Source: DAOUMF01 sp034408935
Lineage (GTDB): Bacteria; Chloroflexota; Dehalococcoidia; SM23-28-2; RBG-16-64-32
NCBI GenBank assembly: GCA_034408935.1
Contig: DAOUMV010000023.1
Span: 1-56,875, forward strand
Reading direction: 5' to 3'
Length of the DNA stretch: 56,875 nt
Part shown: positions 41,352 through 49,206 of the stretch, in pieces
Layout of the letters: the number at the start of each line of letters is the position of its first letter
How positions within the stretch are numbered: position 1 is the stretch's first letter
Notes under the pieces: model-generated
Database searches by the model: none
The model's input: the letters and a program-made list of their open reading frames with translations, nothing else
Told to the model about the DNA's origin: nothing
Made by a program: the position numbers and the translations under genes

Positions 41352-41922
41352 AATCGTTTCGTCATCTCTCAAGCTCCCCGAAGCAGATCATCTTTGCTTC
41401 CTGTGGCCACCGTACGGGCCTGGGCACACCGAATCAATGACGACTGTCTGACAACGGAATCCCAATTCGCCGGGAGGGCGTACCCTCCCCATGGGGCACG
41501 CGCCATGTTTAGAAGCGGGTGGGACTAGCCCTACCTGAGTACCCGTGTTCGGAATCGATGATCCGTCAGGGAACCGTCATGCCTATCGGGCCGATCGATG
41601 AAGGGTCGGCTCTACGAATCCGGAGTCACGAGCGCGTGCCAGGAGGCACCGGTCCCGCCGCCGTCTGCGCCCGCCAACACGGCAACAACACCGTGATCGA
41701 TGCCGTCACACCGGTAGCAGATAAGGTTTTTCGGCCGGTTGAGCAAGCCTGGCGGTACCCACCGGAAAGGTCCATGCTACGCTCATCTCTCGTCCGCTGC
41801 CTGCCTGGCGTTACTCACTAGGCCTTATGGCCAAGGGGAATGCCTCCAAAGCACCGAGGGAGACCATAGGGCATCATCACACGCTGTCCCGACTTCCTGC
41901 CGTCTTCCTACTGCTGCTCCTC
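41352..41922. other. 570-base stretch right of the IS, no gene seen
   Basis: Before the first HEAT lipoprotein stop I find no ORF with family features. The last bases (41908-41922) are the in-frame continuation of that lipoprotein after its TGA. Confidence 0.5.
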
Positions 41923-42879
41923 TCACCACTGCTGCCAGCGGTCGGCGTCCTCGCCGAAGTCCTGCCCGGTGATCGCTTCCAACGCCTCGGCGGCGTACCC
42001 TCGCATAACTTCGGATTCATCCGCGAGGGCCTGTACGAGGGCGGGTACGGCATCCTTCGCCTCCGGCCCGATGTCGCGCAGCGCGTTGGCGGCGCGCCAG
42101 CGGACCGACAAGTCCTCATCCGCCAGGGCCTGGATGAGGGCGGCGACCGCCTCCTTCGCCTCCGGCCCGATCTTCCCCAGCGCAACGGCGGCGGCCTCGC
42201 GCACAGACCACTCCGCATCCTCCAGAGCCTGCAGGAGCGCGGGGACCGCCTCCTTCGCCTCCGGCCCCATCTCCCCCAGCGCGTCGGCGGCGGCCCGGCG
42301 CACGTGTTCGTCTCCATCCCCCAGCGTCTGAATGAGGGCGGGGACAGCATCCTTCGCCTCCGGCCCCATCTCCCCCAGCGCGTCGGCGGCAGCCTCCCTC
42401 ACATATTCGTCTTCATCCCCCACGGCGTTGAGAAGAGCCTGGATTCCCCACACCTCAGCCAGGCGACTGAGCACAGGCGTCGGCCAGGCTCTGTCAAACG
42501 GGGCGTCGGTCTTGTCCGCGCAGCCAAAGACGGTGGGGGGAGCAGGCACATCTCCGCTGATGGGCAGGGTCAGCGGTGCACCCCCTGGCACGGTAAGGCT
42601 CATCTGGCCGTTGATTTCCGCTCCGTTGTAGCATACGCCTGGGGCGGGGGCGCCTTCGTAGAATGCCCCAAGAGGTTCGCCGGTGAAGGCAATCGTCAAG
42701 GTAGCCTCACAGGGTGTTCCCTCAGCCACCACCTCCAGGCAGACGGTCTGGATACCCTGCACCGGGGACACCGTAAACGTGGCTGTGGGCGGGGTGGGTG
42801 TGGGGGAGGGACCGTCACCGCCGCAAGCAGCGAGGGCCAGGACAGACAGCGCGGTAAGGAGCAGCATTAGTTTGTGCAT
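41923..42879 (-). CDS. HEAT-repeat lipoprotein 1
   Basis: 318 residues. Lipoprotein signal MLLLTALSVLALAACGG (Cys about 19), a Pro/Thr linker, a beta-rich domain (about 35-135: VCLEVVAEGTPCEATLTIAFTGEPLGAF, CYNGAEINGQMSLTVPGGAPLTLPIS) and about six HEAT repeats (about 145-305, period near 31) of the form EDEYVREAAADALGEMGPEAKDAVPALIQTL. HEAT arrays are protein-binding scaffolds. Other paralogues here end DRWQQWWGEQQ-like; this one ends DRWQQW and TGA, then EEQQ and TAG (41908), so a Trp codon TGG has become TGA. Same strand as the whole block to 56515. Confidence 0.9.
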   Translation of the reverse strand: MHKLMLLLTALSVLALAACGGDGPSPTPTPPTATFTVSPVQGIQTVCLEVVAEGTPCEATLTIAFTGEPLGAFYEGAPAPGVCYNGAEINGQMSLTVPGGAPLTLPISGDVPAPPTVFGCADKTDAPFDRAWPTPVLSRLAEVWGIQALLNAVGDEDEYVREAAADALGEMGPEAKDAVPALIQTLGDGDEHVRRAAADALGEMGPEAKEAVPALLQALEDAEWSVREAAAVALGKIGPEAKEAVAALIQALADEDLSVRWRAANALRDIGPEAKDAVPALVQALADESEVMRGYAAEALEAITGQDFGEDADRWQQW

Positions 42880-42987
42880 CGTCCAACCTCTGTGGGGATG
42901 TTCACACCCGATTGGCAGCCTACCATGACTTCCTCTGGCCGACTCTTCATCCGAACCGTCCGTACCCGCGTTGACCTTGCCACCTGT
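42880..42987. repeat. Intergenic repeat, copy 1
   Basis: The spacer between HEAT lipoprotein 2 and HEAT lipoprotein 1. It is closely matched by 47579-47683, including CTACCATGACTTCCTCTGGC and the following 60 bases. It carries the RBS/promoter region of the downstream gene. Confidence 0.8.
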
Positions 42988-44133
42988 CTACTGCTGCTCC
43001 TCCCACCACTGCTGCCAGCGGACGGCGTCATCCCCGAAATCCTTCCCGCTGATGGCTTCCAGCGCCTCGCTGGCGCCCTCGCGCACATTCTCGTTTTCAT
43101 CCTGCAGGGCCTGGATGAGGGCAGGGACAGCCTCCTTCGCCTCCGGTCCGATTTTCCCAAGGGCCCACGCGGCATAATCGCGCACCGACGGCTCCTCATC
43201 CTGTAGGGTCTGGATGAGAGCGGGGACGGCATCCCTCGCTTCCGGCCCGATCTTGCTGAGTACCCACGCGGCGGATTTGCGCACATCTTCGTCCTTATCC
43301 TCTAGAGCTTGGACGAGGGCGGGGATGGCGCCCGGACCGATCTTCTCCAGCGCTTCCTGGGCGGCATTGCGCACCGACGGCTCCTCATCCTTGAGGGCCT
43401 GGATGAGAGCCGGGGGGGCCTCAACTGCCTCTGGCCCTATCTTCCCCAGCACTTCAGCAGCGGCCCCGCGCACTTCTTTGTCTTCATACTCTTGGGCTTG
43501 AATAAGAGCTTGGATTCCCCATAGCTGAGCCAGGCCTTCGAGCACGGCTATGGGCCAGACTTCATCGAATGGGGCGTCGGTTTCATCACGACACCAAGTA
43601 GTGGTTAATGAGGTAGGCTCTCTTCCGCTGATGGGCAGGGTCAGCGGCGCGCGATCCGGGATGGCAAGGGTCATCTCGCCTTCGACTTCGGCCCCGGTGT
43701 AGCAATAGTCCGAGAACCCCCGGTACCCTGCCCCAAGAGGCTCGCCGGTCAAGGCAAAGGTCAGGGTGGCGTCACAGCGTGTTGCCTCAGCCACTACCTC
43801 CAAGCCCAGCCCGGTAAGGATACGCCCGACGGTCTCCGTGATGGGTTCGGCGATGGGCTCAGATGGTTCGCCCTCAATCTGAGGGTAGAATTGCTCTACA
43901 GTCAGGCACAGAGTGTGGATGGCCTCGTCCGGCGAGAGCGCAGGCGTGACGGCCGGCTGGACCGGTTCTTGGGGGAAGGGGGTAGGGGCGGGCGATGGCG
44001 TGGGAGAAGGCTCAGCGACTGTCGGCGACGGCGCGGGAGTAGCGGTGGATGTGGTGGACGGGCCGCCACCGCAAGCAGCGAGGGCCAGGAGGGCTACAAG
44101 GGCAATGGCTATGAGCGTTGCGGACTTTCGCAT
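42988..44133 (-). CDS. HEAT-repeat lipoprotein 2
   Basis: 381 residues. Signal and lipobox LIAIALVALLALAACGGG (Cys about 21), a Ser/Thr/Pro linker, the same beta-rich N-terminal domain as its paralogues (VVAEATRCDATLTFALTGEPLGAG, CYTGAEVEGEMTLAIPDRAPLTLPISG, DETDAPFDEVWPIAVLEGLAQLWG) and about six HEAT repeats (about 210-365). It ends VRWQQWWEEQQ. Probably displayed on the outer face of the membrane as a protein-binding scaffold; partner unknown. Confidence 0.9.
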   Translation of the reverse strand: MRKSATLIAIALVALLALAACGGGPSTTSTATPAPSPTVAEPSPTPSPAPTPFPQEPVQPAVTPALSPDEAIHTLCLTVEQFYPQIEGEPSEPIAEPITETVGRILTGLGLEVVAEATRCDATLTFALTGEPLGAGYRGFSDYCYTGAEVEGEMTLAIPDRAPLTLPISGREPTSLTTTWCRDETDAPFDEVWPIAVLEGLAQLWGIQALIQAQEYEDKEVRGAAAEVLGKIGPEAVEAPPALIQALKDEEPSVRNAAQEALEKIGPGAIPALVQALEDKDEDVRKSAAWVLSKIGPEARDAVPALIQTLQDEEPSVRDYAAWALGKIGPEAKEAVPALIQALQDENENVREGASEALEAISGKDFGDDAVRWQQWWEEQQ

Positions 44134-44244
44134 GGCTTATCCCTCTGACCACTGTAGGACCGTCTTACCTGGGCCCGTCTCCCTCAAGGCCGCTCCATCT
44201 GCTTCGGCTGACTGGCGGGGTCAGCCCGGTTTCGGCTGCTGGCC

Positions 44245-45177
44245 TCACTGCTGCTCCCCCCACCACTGCTGCCAGCGGTCGGCTTCATCGCCGAAGTCCT
44301 GCCCAGTGATGGCCACCAGCGCCATGGCGGCGGCTACACGCAGATCTTCGTCTTCATCCTGCAGGGCCTGGATGAGGGCGGGGACTGCCTCCACCGCCTC
44401 CGGCCCGATGGCGCCCAGCCCCTCGGCGGCGGCCACACGCACATCTTTGTCTTGATCCCGCAGGGCCTGGATGAAGGCTGAGATGGTATCCTTGGTCTCC
44501 TGTGACCCGCTCTCCTCTAGCTCTTCCGCTGCGGCCGTGCGCACATCTTCGTTTTCGTCCGCGAGCGCGTGAAGGAAGACCTGGGGCGTCGGCCACAGGC
44601 TGGTCAGGCCATTGAGCACGGCCCTCGGCCAGGGTCTATCGAATGGCGCTGCGACTTGGTAGGGACAGTGAGTAATCACCCCCGGGTTAGGAGGCTCTCT
44701 CCCGCTGATGGGCACGGTCAGCGGCGAGCGCCCCGGCATGGTAAGGGTCATCTCGCCATCGACTTCCGCGCCGGTGTAACAGAACTGGCTTCCGCCGCCC
44801 GAGACGTTGTAGTCTGCCCCAAGAGCTTCGCCGGTCAAGGCAAACATCAGGATAGCGTCGCAAGGTGTTCCCTGAGCTACCACCTCCAGGCCCAGCGCGG
44901 TCAGGATGCGCTGGACGGTTTCGGCGATGGGCTGAGAGACCTCCTCCTCGATCTCGGGGTAGGATTGTTCTACCGTCAGGCAGATAGTCTGGATGGCCTC
45001 GTCCGGTGAGAGCGCGGGCGTGACTGCCGGCTGGACTGGCGTGGGGGAGCCCTGGGCGACGGTGGGCGATGCCGCTGGGGTAGTGCTGGAAGCGGGGGAG
45101 GGACCGTCGCCGCCGCAAGCAGCGAAGGCCAGGAGGGCCACAAGGGCAATGGCTATGAGCGTTGCATGCTTTCGCAT
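44245..45177 (-). CDS. HEAT-repeat lipoprotein 3
   Basis: 310 residues from ATG 45177, chosen because MRKHATLIAIALVALLAFAACGG is the lipoprotein signal shared with paralogues; the frame is open 19 codons upstream. Conserved N-terminal domain (VVAQGTPCDAILMFALTGEALGAD, CYTGAEVDGEMTLTMPGRSPLTVPIS) and only about three HEAT repeats, ending DRWQQWWGEQQ. It is the shortest of the four, so the repeat number varies. Confidence 0.88.
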   Translation of the reverse strand: MRKHATLIAIALVALLAFAACGGDGPSPASSTTPAASPTVAQGSPTPVQPAVTPALSPDEAIQTICLTVEQSYPEIEEEVSQPIAETVQRILTALGLEVVAQGTPCDAILMFALTGEALGADYNVSGGGSQFCYTGAEVDGEMTLTMPGRSPLTVPISGREPPNPGVITHCPYQVAAPFDRPWPRAVLNGLTSLWPTPQVFLHALADENEDVRTAAAEELEESGSQETKDTISAFIQALRDQDKDVRVAAAEGLGAIGPEAVEAVPALIQALQDEDEDLRVAAAMALVAITGQDFGDEADRWQQWWGEQQ

Positions 45178-45281
45178 GGTAGTTCCCCTACGGCACCGGC
45201 GACCAGGCGGGGCCGGTGCCGCGGTGGCGGCCACTGGTGAGGAGGGTGAGATCGGAGCCGTCGGCGTTCATCACATGTCGC

Positions 45282-45668
45282 TCAATCCCAACTCGAGACC
45301 ACGACCCATTCGAGATTCTTGTCAAAAGTCAGTTTGCTGCCCGGCCCATAGGTTTCACCGTCAAGGGTCACGGTGTTCTCCCCGACGGTTAGCTTTGCGC
45401 CATAGCACCGATACTGGGGTTCGAAATCCAGCATCTCTATGCCGAAGGCGCCAGGAGGGATATCGAAGAGGATCTGCTCCTCATTCACGTCCACTATCAC
45501 CGCCTCCGCGCGGCATAGCTCGACTCCCGACGGGTAGGTCGCCAAGACGTCCGAGTACGTATGACCTGCGGAAGATTTCTCCTCTGAGTCTCCGTCTGAA
45601 CCACATGCCAGTCCGATGACCGCGCTGATTGCCAGGGCCAACAAGGTGAGGTCGCCCGCGTGCTTCAT
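45282..45668 (-). CDS. Small hypothetical lipoprotein
   Basis: 128 residues from ATG 45668 with AAGGGGGAC ahead (open frame extends to 45812). Signal and lipobox LALAISAVIGLACGSDG; the mature part is beta-rich with two Cys (VELCRAEAVIV, PQYRCYGAKL). Not recognised. Lies between HEAT lipoprotein 3 and the BNR-type lipoprotein in the same transcriptional direction. Confidence 0.8.
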   Translation of the reverse strand: MKHAGDLTLLALAISAVIGLACGSDGDSEEKSSAGHTYSDVLATYPSGVELCRAEAVIVDVNEEQILFDIPPGAFGIEMLDFEPQYRCYGAKLTVGENTVTLDGETYGPGSKLTFDKNLEWVVVSSWD

Positions 45669-45808
45669 TGCCGTCCCCCTTGGTACCGTGCGTGCCTGCC
45701 CGACAGGCTTGCGCGCTTGCGCGGGGTGGCCGTCGATCGGCCTCCACTCAAGCCGGCCGGGCCGCGACTGCTGTGTTGGCAAGAACTGGTTGTTGCGTCC
45801 ACGTCGAT

Positions 45809-47578
45809 TCAACCCTGTACGCGCGCTGCCCCTTCCAAGTCGAACGTTCCTCCGCCTGCAGCTCGGGCGACGTGCACCTGAAACCGACCCTGCTCGCCGT
45901 CACCCCAGGCCAGGAACACGCGGCCTTGGCTATCAGCCGCAATCGCTGGTCGGCTCAGCGTGTTGGCGTCCTTGCCCCCAGCCACGGTCACGTCCGTGCC
46001 GAAGATCCCGTCCTTGCTCCGGTCATAGTGAATCACGGTGCCATGGGCTGGCGAGGCGGTGCGGAAGGCTACGTAGGTCGTGCCCTCACTGCTTGTACCC
46101 ACAGCTGCATAAGGGAAATCCAGAGAGACTGACTGTCCGCTGTCGCTCAGCATGACACCCGATGAAAAGGTCTTGCCACCGTCTTCCGACAGGGCGTAAT
46201 AGGTGTGGTACACGTACACAAAACTGCTGGCCCAAACGATGTGGACACGCTCGTCATCGCCCACCGCCAAGCCGGGAATAAGCTCGCCCTCCGCTTCCGA
46301 GACACGTTTCACCGTCTGGAAGGTGATGCCGTCGTCAGCACGGCCATAGTACACCGCGACCTTCCCGTCGCGTCCGTCGCTCCAAGCCAAGTGAACTCGG
46401 CCTTGCGAGTCGACGGCTATTACCGGATCTTGCTGGATCTCGGGGAATGGACTCACCTCCACACCGTCTCCGAAAGCGCCGGAGGGCGTGCCGCGGGCGA
46501 AGAAGATGCTCCCCGTCTCACCCACGGTTAGGTCGCGCCATGCCAGATACAGCGCGCCGTCATGGGCCGCTGCCAGGGCCGGTTGCACCCGGTCTCCCAT
46601 ACGGCCGCTCTCGCCCACCAAGACTGGTGCGGTGAAGCTCGTCCCATCGGCGGAACGGCTGAAGGCGATTTCCCAGGTGCCGCCGCGCTTCTGCTCCCAG
46701 GCAAGGGCTGCGGTACCGGCCGGACCACCAGCAACGGTGGGCGCCCCGAGCGCCTCAGCGTCCGCGCCTAGGGCCACCACAACGGGCGGAGAGAAAGACA
46801 TGCCCCCGTCGGTTGATCGGACGTAGAGAATGGCCGGGCTCCCTCCGCTCCGGTCCGCCCAAGCCAGGTGCAAGATGTTGTCTGGGCCAACGGAGACAGC
46901 TGGGCCAGCCGTGGTCTCTCTGGATGAAGGTAGGCGCGCACCGACAGCAGGGGCGGGCGTCGGCGAGGGAGGCGGCTCGTCCTGACTCAGGGTTATGTAC
47001 GAAGTGCTGCCGCCTCCACCCAGCACCGGGTCACCAGCCCCATGACCCACGATGTTTCCACCGTCAGGCAGAGTCAACTCCAAGGTTAGCAGGTCACCGG
47101 GCGCACCAACCATCGGCTGTCCGCCGAGCGTACCCTCGGCTGGAGAGCCGGCCGACAGGCGGTGCGCATCCACGAGAACGGTCGCGCTCCCCTCGTGCGT
47201 GAGCGTGAGCGCCATGTGGAAGCGGCGGCTAACGTATAGGTGATAGCCGTAGGATTGTGCGTCAAGCGGCGCAGTCAGGGTGAGATCCCAGGTGTATGAG
47301 CAATACCCGTGGCATCTGAAATTCGTGCTTTCGCCGCCGGTCAGTGGTTCGGCCGCCAATTGCTCGGTTCCTAGATACAACTTGACTCCCTCTGCAACCA
47401 GTGGCGCGGTTGCGACGGGTTCAGGGACGTTGGTGGCTGGATCGGGAACAACTGGGGTCGTATGAGCCTTAGCCTGCTCTGTGGAGGTCAGACTGTAATC
47501 CGCTCCCTGGCGAGCCCCGCCACAGCCGACGGCCAGGAACGACAACGCGGCAAGCGCTAGCATCAGTTTGTGCATCAT
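45809..47578 (-). CDS. Lipoprotein with sialidase/BNR-type beta-propeller
   Basis: 589 residues. Lipobox in LALAALSFLAVGCGG (Cys about 19), an N-terminal beta-rich region (about 60-210) and a C-terminal propeller (about 225-585) with repeated units like PAVSVGPDNILHLAWADRSGGSPAILYVRSTDGGMSFSPP and PVIAVDSQGRVHLAWSDGRDGKVAVYYGRADDG. The S-DGG-SF elements are BNR/Asp-box motifs as in sialidases, but no catalytic Arg triad can be assigned, so enzyme activity is not claimed. Two adjacent Met codons (47578, 47575) are possible starts. Confidence 0.85.
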   Translation of the reverse strand: MMHKLMLALAALSFLAVGCGGARQGADYSLTSTEQAKAHTTPVVPDPATNVPEPVATAPLVAEGVKLYLGTEQLAAEPLTGGESTNFRCHGYCSYTWDLTLTAPLDAQSYGYHLYVSRRFHMALTLTHEGSATVLVDAHRLSAGSPAEGTLGGQPMVGAPGDLLTLELTLPDGGNIVGHGAGDPVLGGGGSTSYITLSQDEPPPSPTPAPAVGARLPSSRETTAGPAVSVGPDNILHLAWADRSGGSPAILYVRSTDGGMSFSPPVVVALGADAEALGAPTVAGGPAGTAALAWEQKRGGTWEIAFSRSADGTSFTAPVLVGESGRMGDRVQPALAAAHDGALYLAWRDLTVGETGSIFFARGTPSGAFGDGVEVSPFPEIQQDPVIAVDSQGRVHLAWSDGRDGKVAVYYGRADDGITFQTVKRVSEAEGELIPGLAVGDDERVHIVWASSFVYVYHTYYALSEDGGKTFSSGVMLSDSGQSVSLDFPYAAVGTSSEGTTYVAFRTASPAHGTVIHYDRSKDGIFGTDVTVAGGKDANTLSRPAIAADSQGRVFLAWGDGEQGRFQVHVARAAGGGTFDLEGAARVQG

Positions 47579-47683
47579 CGAACCTCCGTAGGGATGATCA
47601 CACCCGGTTGGCGGCCTACCATGACTTCCTCTGGCCGACTCTTCATCCGAACCATCCGTGCACGCGTTGACCGTTCCACCTGC
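47579..47683. repeat. Intergenic repeat, copy 2
   Basis: Near-copy of 42880-42987, again between a HEAT lipoprotein stop and the start of a gene whose signal peptide begins MHKLML. Together with similar coding ends, it shows a segmental duplication rather than independent genes. Confidence 0.8.
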
Positions 47684-49099
47684 CTACTCCTGCTGATCCC
47701 ACCACTGCTGCCAGCGGGCGGCGTCCTCACCGAAATGCTGTCCCGTGATGGCCTCCAGGGCCTCGGCGGCGTAATTGCGCACATATTGGTCCTCATCCTG
47801 TAGGGCTCGGATGAGGGCGGGGACTACTCCTTCCTCCGGCCCAATGTTCCCCAGGGCCTCGGCGGCGTGCTTGCGCACATATTCGTCCTCATCTTCTAGG
47901 GCCCGGATGAGGGCGGGGGCTACTCCTTCCTCCGGCCCGATGTTCCCCAGCGCCTCGGCGGCGTTCCAGCACACCGGGTACTCATCTTCCAGAGCCTGGA
48001 TGAGGGCGGGGACGGCGTCCTTCGCCTCCGGCCCGATCTTCCCGAGCGCCTCGGCGGCGTCCGAGCGCACTTGGTCGTCTTCATCCTCCAAAGCCTGGAT
48101 GAGGGCGGGGACTACTCCTTCCTCCAGCCCGATATCGCCCAGCGACGAGGCGGCGACCTTGCGTAGATCTATGTCCTCATCTTCCAGGGCCTTCAGGAGC
48201 GCCGGGACGGCGTCCTTCGCATCCGGCCCGATATCGCCCAGCGACCAGGCGGCGGCATAACGCAGGTCATCGTCTTCATCCTCTTGCAGGGCATCGATGA
48301 GGGCGGGGACTACTCCTTCCTCCGGCCCAATGTTCCCCAGCGCATAAGCGGCGGCCTTGCGCACGTCACCGTCTTCATCCTCTTGCAGGGCGTCGATGAG
48401 AATGGGCGCAGCATCCTTCGCATCCGGCCCCATATCCCCCAGCGCCTCGGCGGCGGCCTTACGCACGTCATCGTCCTCGTTCTCTAGAGCCTGAACAAGG
48501 ACTTGGAGGGGTGGCCAGAGGCCGGCCAGGCCGTCGAGCACGGCCCTCGGCCAGGCACTGTTGAACGGGGCACCAGTCTTGCCAGGACAGCCATAAGTGC
48601 GAAACGGAGTATCCTCCTTTGCGCTGATGGGTAGGGTCAGCGGCGCACGCCCTGGAATGGCAAGGGTCGCTTGGCCGTTGACTTCCGCCCCGGTGTGACA
48701 GTACGTGCCTTCGCCGACTCCAAGAATCGAGTATGAATCCCCAAGAGGTTCCCCGGTCAAGGTAAGGGTTAAGGTGGCGTCACAGGGTTTTCCCTCAGGC
48801 ACCACCTCCAAGGTCAATCCGGTCAGGACGCGCCGCACGGCTTCGGCGATGGGCAGGGAGAACTCCTCCTCGATCTCGGGGTAGGATTGCTCTACCTCCA
48901 GGCAGAGCGTCTCGACAGCCTCCTCCGGGGAGAGCGCGGGCGTGACTACCGGCTGCACCGCTGTCGGGGAGGGCTGGGCGACCGTGGGCGATGACGCGCG
49001 CGAAGTGGTGGGTGTGCGGGACGGGCCGTCGCCACCGCAAGCAGAGAGGGCTAGGAGGGCTACAAGGGCAATAGCTATGAGCGCTACGAGCTTTCGCAT
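47684..49099 (-). CDS. HEAT-repeat lipoprotein 4
   Basis: 471 residues from ATG 49099 (MRKLVALIAIALVALLALSACGG, lipobox LSAC; open frame extends to 49249). The shared N-terminal domain (VVPEGKPCDATLTLTLTGEPLGDS, CHTGAEVNGQATLAIPGRAPLTLPIS) is followed by about ten HEAT repeats (about 205-460) alternating two types, one with IGPEAKDAVPALIQAL and one with IGPEEGVVPALIRAL. It ends ARWQQWWDQQE. The most expanded array of the four paralogues and the gene closest to the kinases. Confidence 0.9.
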   Translation of the reverse strand: MRKLVALIAIALVALLALSACGGDGPSRTPTTSRASSPTVAQPSPTAVQPVVTPALSPEEAVETLCLEVEQSYPEIEEEFSLPIAEAVRRVLTGLTLEVVPEGKPCDATLTLTLTGEPLGDSYSILGVGEGTYCHTGAEVNGQATLAIPGRAPLTLPISAKEDTPFRTYGCPGKTGAPFNSAWPRAVLDGLAGLWPPLQVLVQALENEDDDVRKAAAEALGDMGPDAKDAAPILIDALQEDEDGDVRKAAAYALGNIGPEEGVVPALIDALQEDEDDDLRYAAAWSLGDIGPDAKDAVPALLKALEDEDIDLRKVAASSLGDIGLEEGVVPALIQALEDEDDQVRSDAAEALGKIGPEAKDAVPALIQALEDEYPVCWNAAEALGNIGPEEGVAPALIRALEDEDEYVRKHAAEALGNIGPEEGVVPALIRALQDEDQYVRNYAAEALEAITGQHFGEDAARWQQWWDQQE

Positions 49100-49206
49100 G
49101 GCAGGCCTCCTACGACGCTGGCGACCAAGCGGCGTCACCCTCTCACCCAACTGCCCGCGGCGCGGCCATGGCCCCACACGAGCCAGACAGCCGGCACGAT
49201 GGAGCA

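Noticed and set aside
41827..42870. Long plus-strand ORF with apparent repeats
   Set aside because: The repeats are the reverse complement of the HEAT repeats in the lipoprotein on the minus strand, which has a signal peptide and proper ends.
31901..42879. TGA read as Trp in this genome (alternative code) to explain both in-frame TGAs
   Set aside because: Several intact genes in the window end in TGA, and in the redox protein the TGA stands at a Cys position, so a code change is not needed.
45809..47578. Assignment as an active sialidase
   Set aside because: Asp-box-like repeats are present, but I could not find the Arg triad or catalytic Tyr/Glu, so only a propeller lipoprotein is claimed.
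47700..48480. Regularly spaced similar DNA segments that could look like a CRISPR array
   Set aside because: Period near 90-100 bases equals one HEAT repeat, spacers are not unique, and the frame is open throughout; this is coding repetition.
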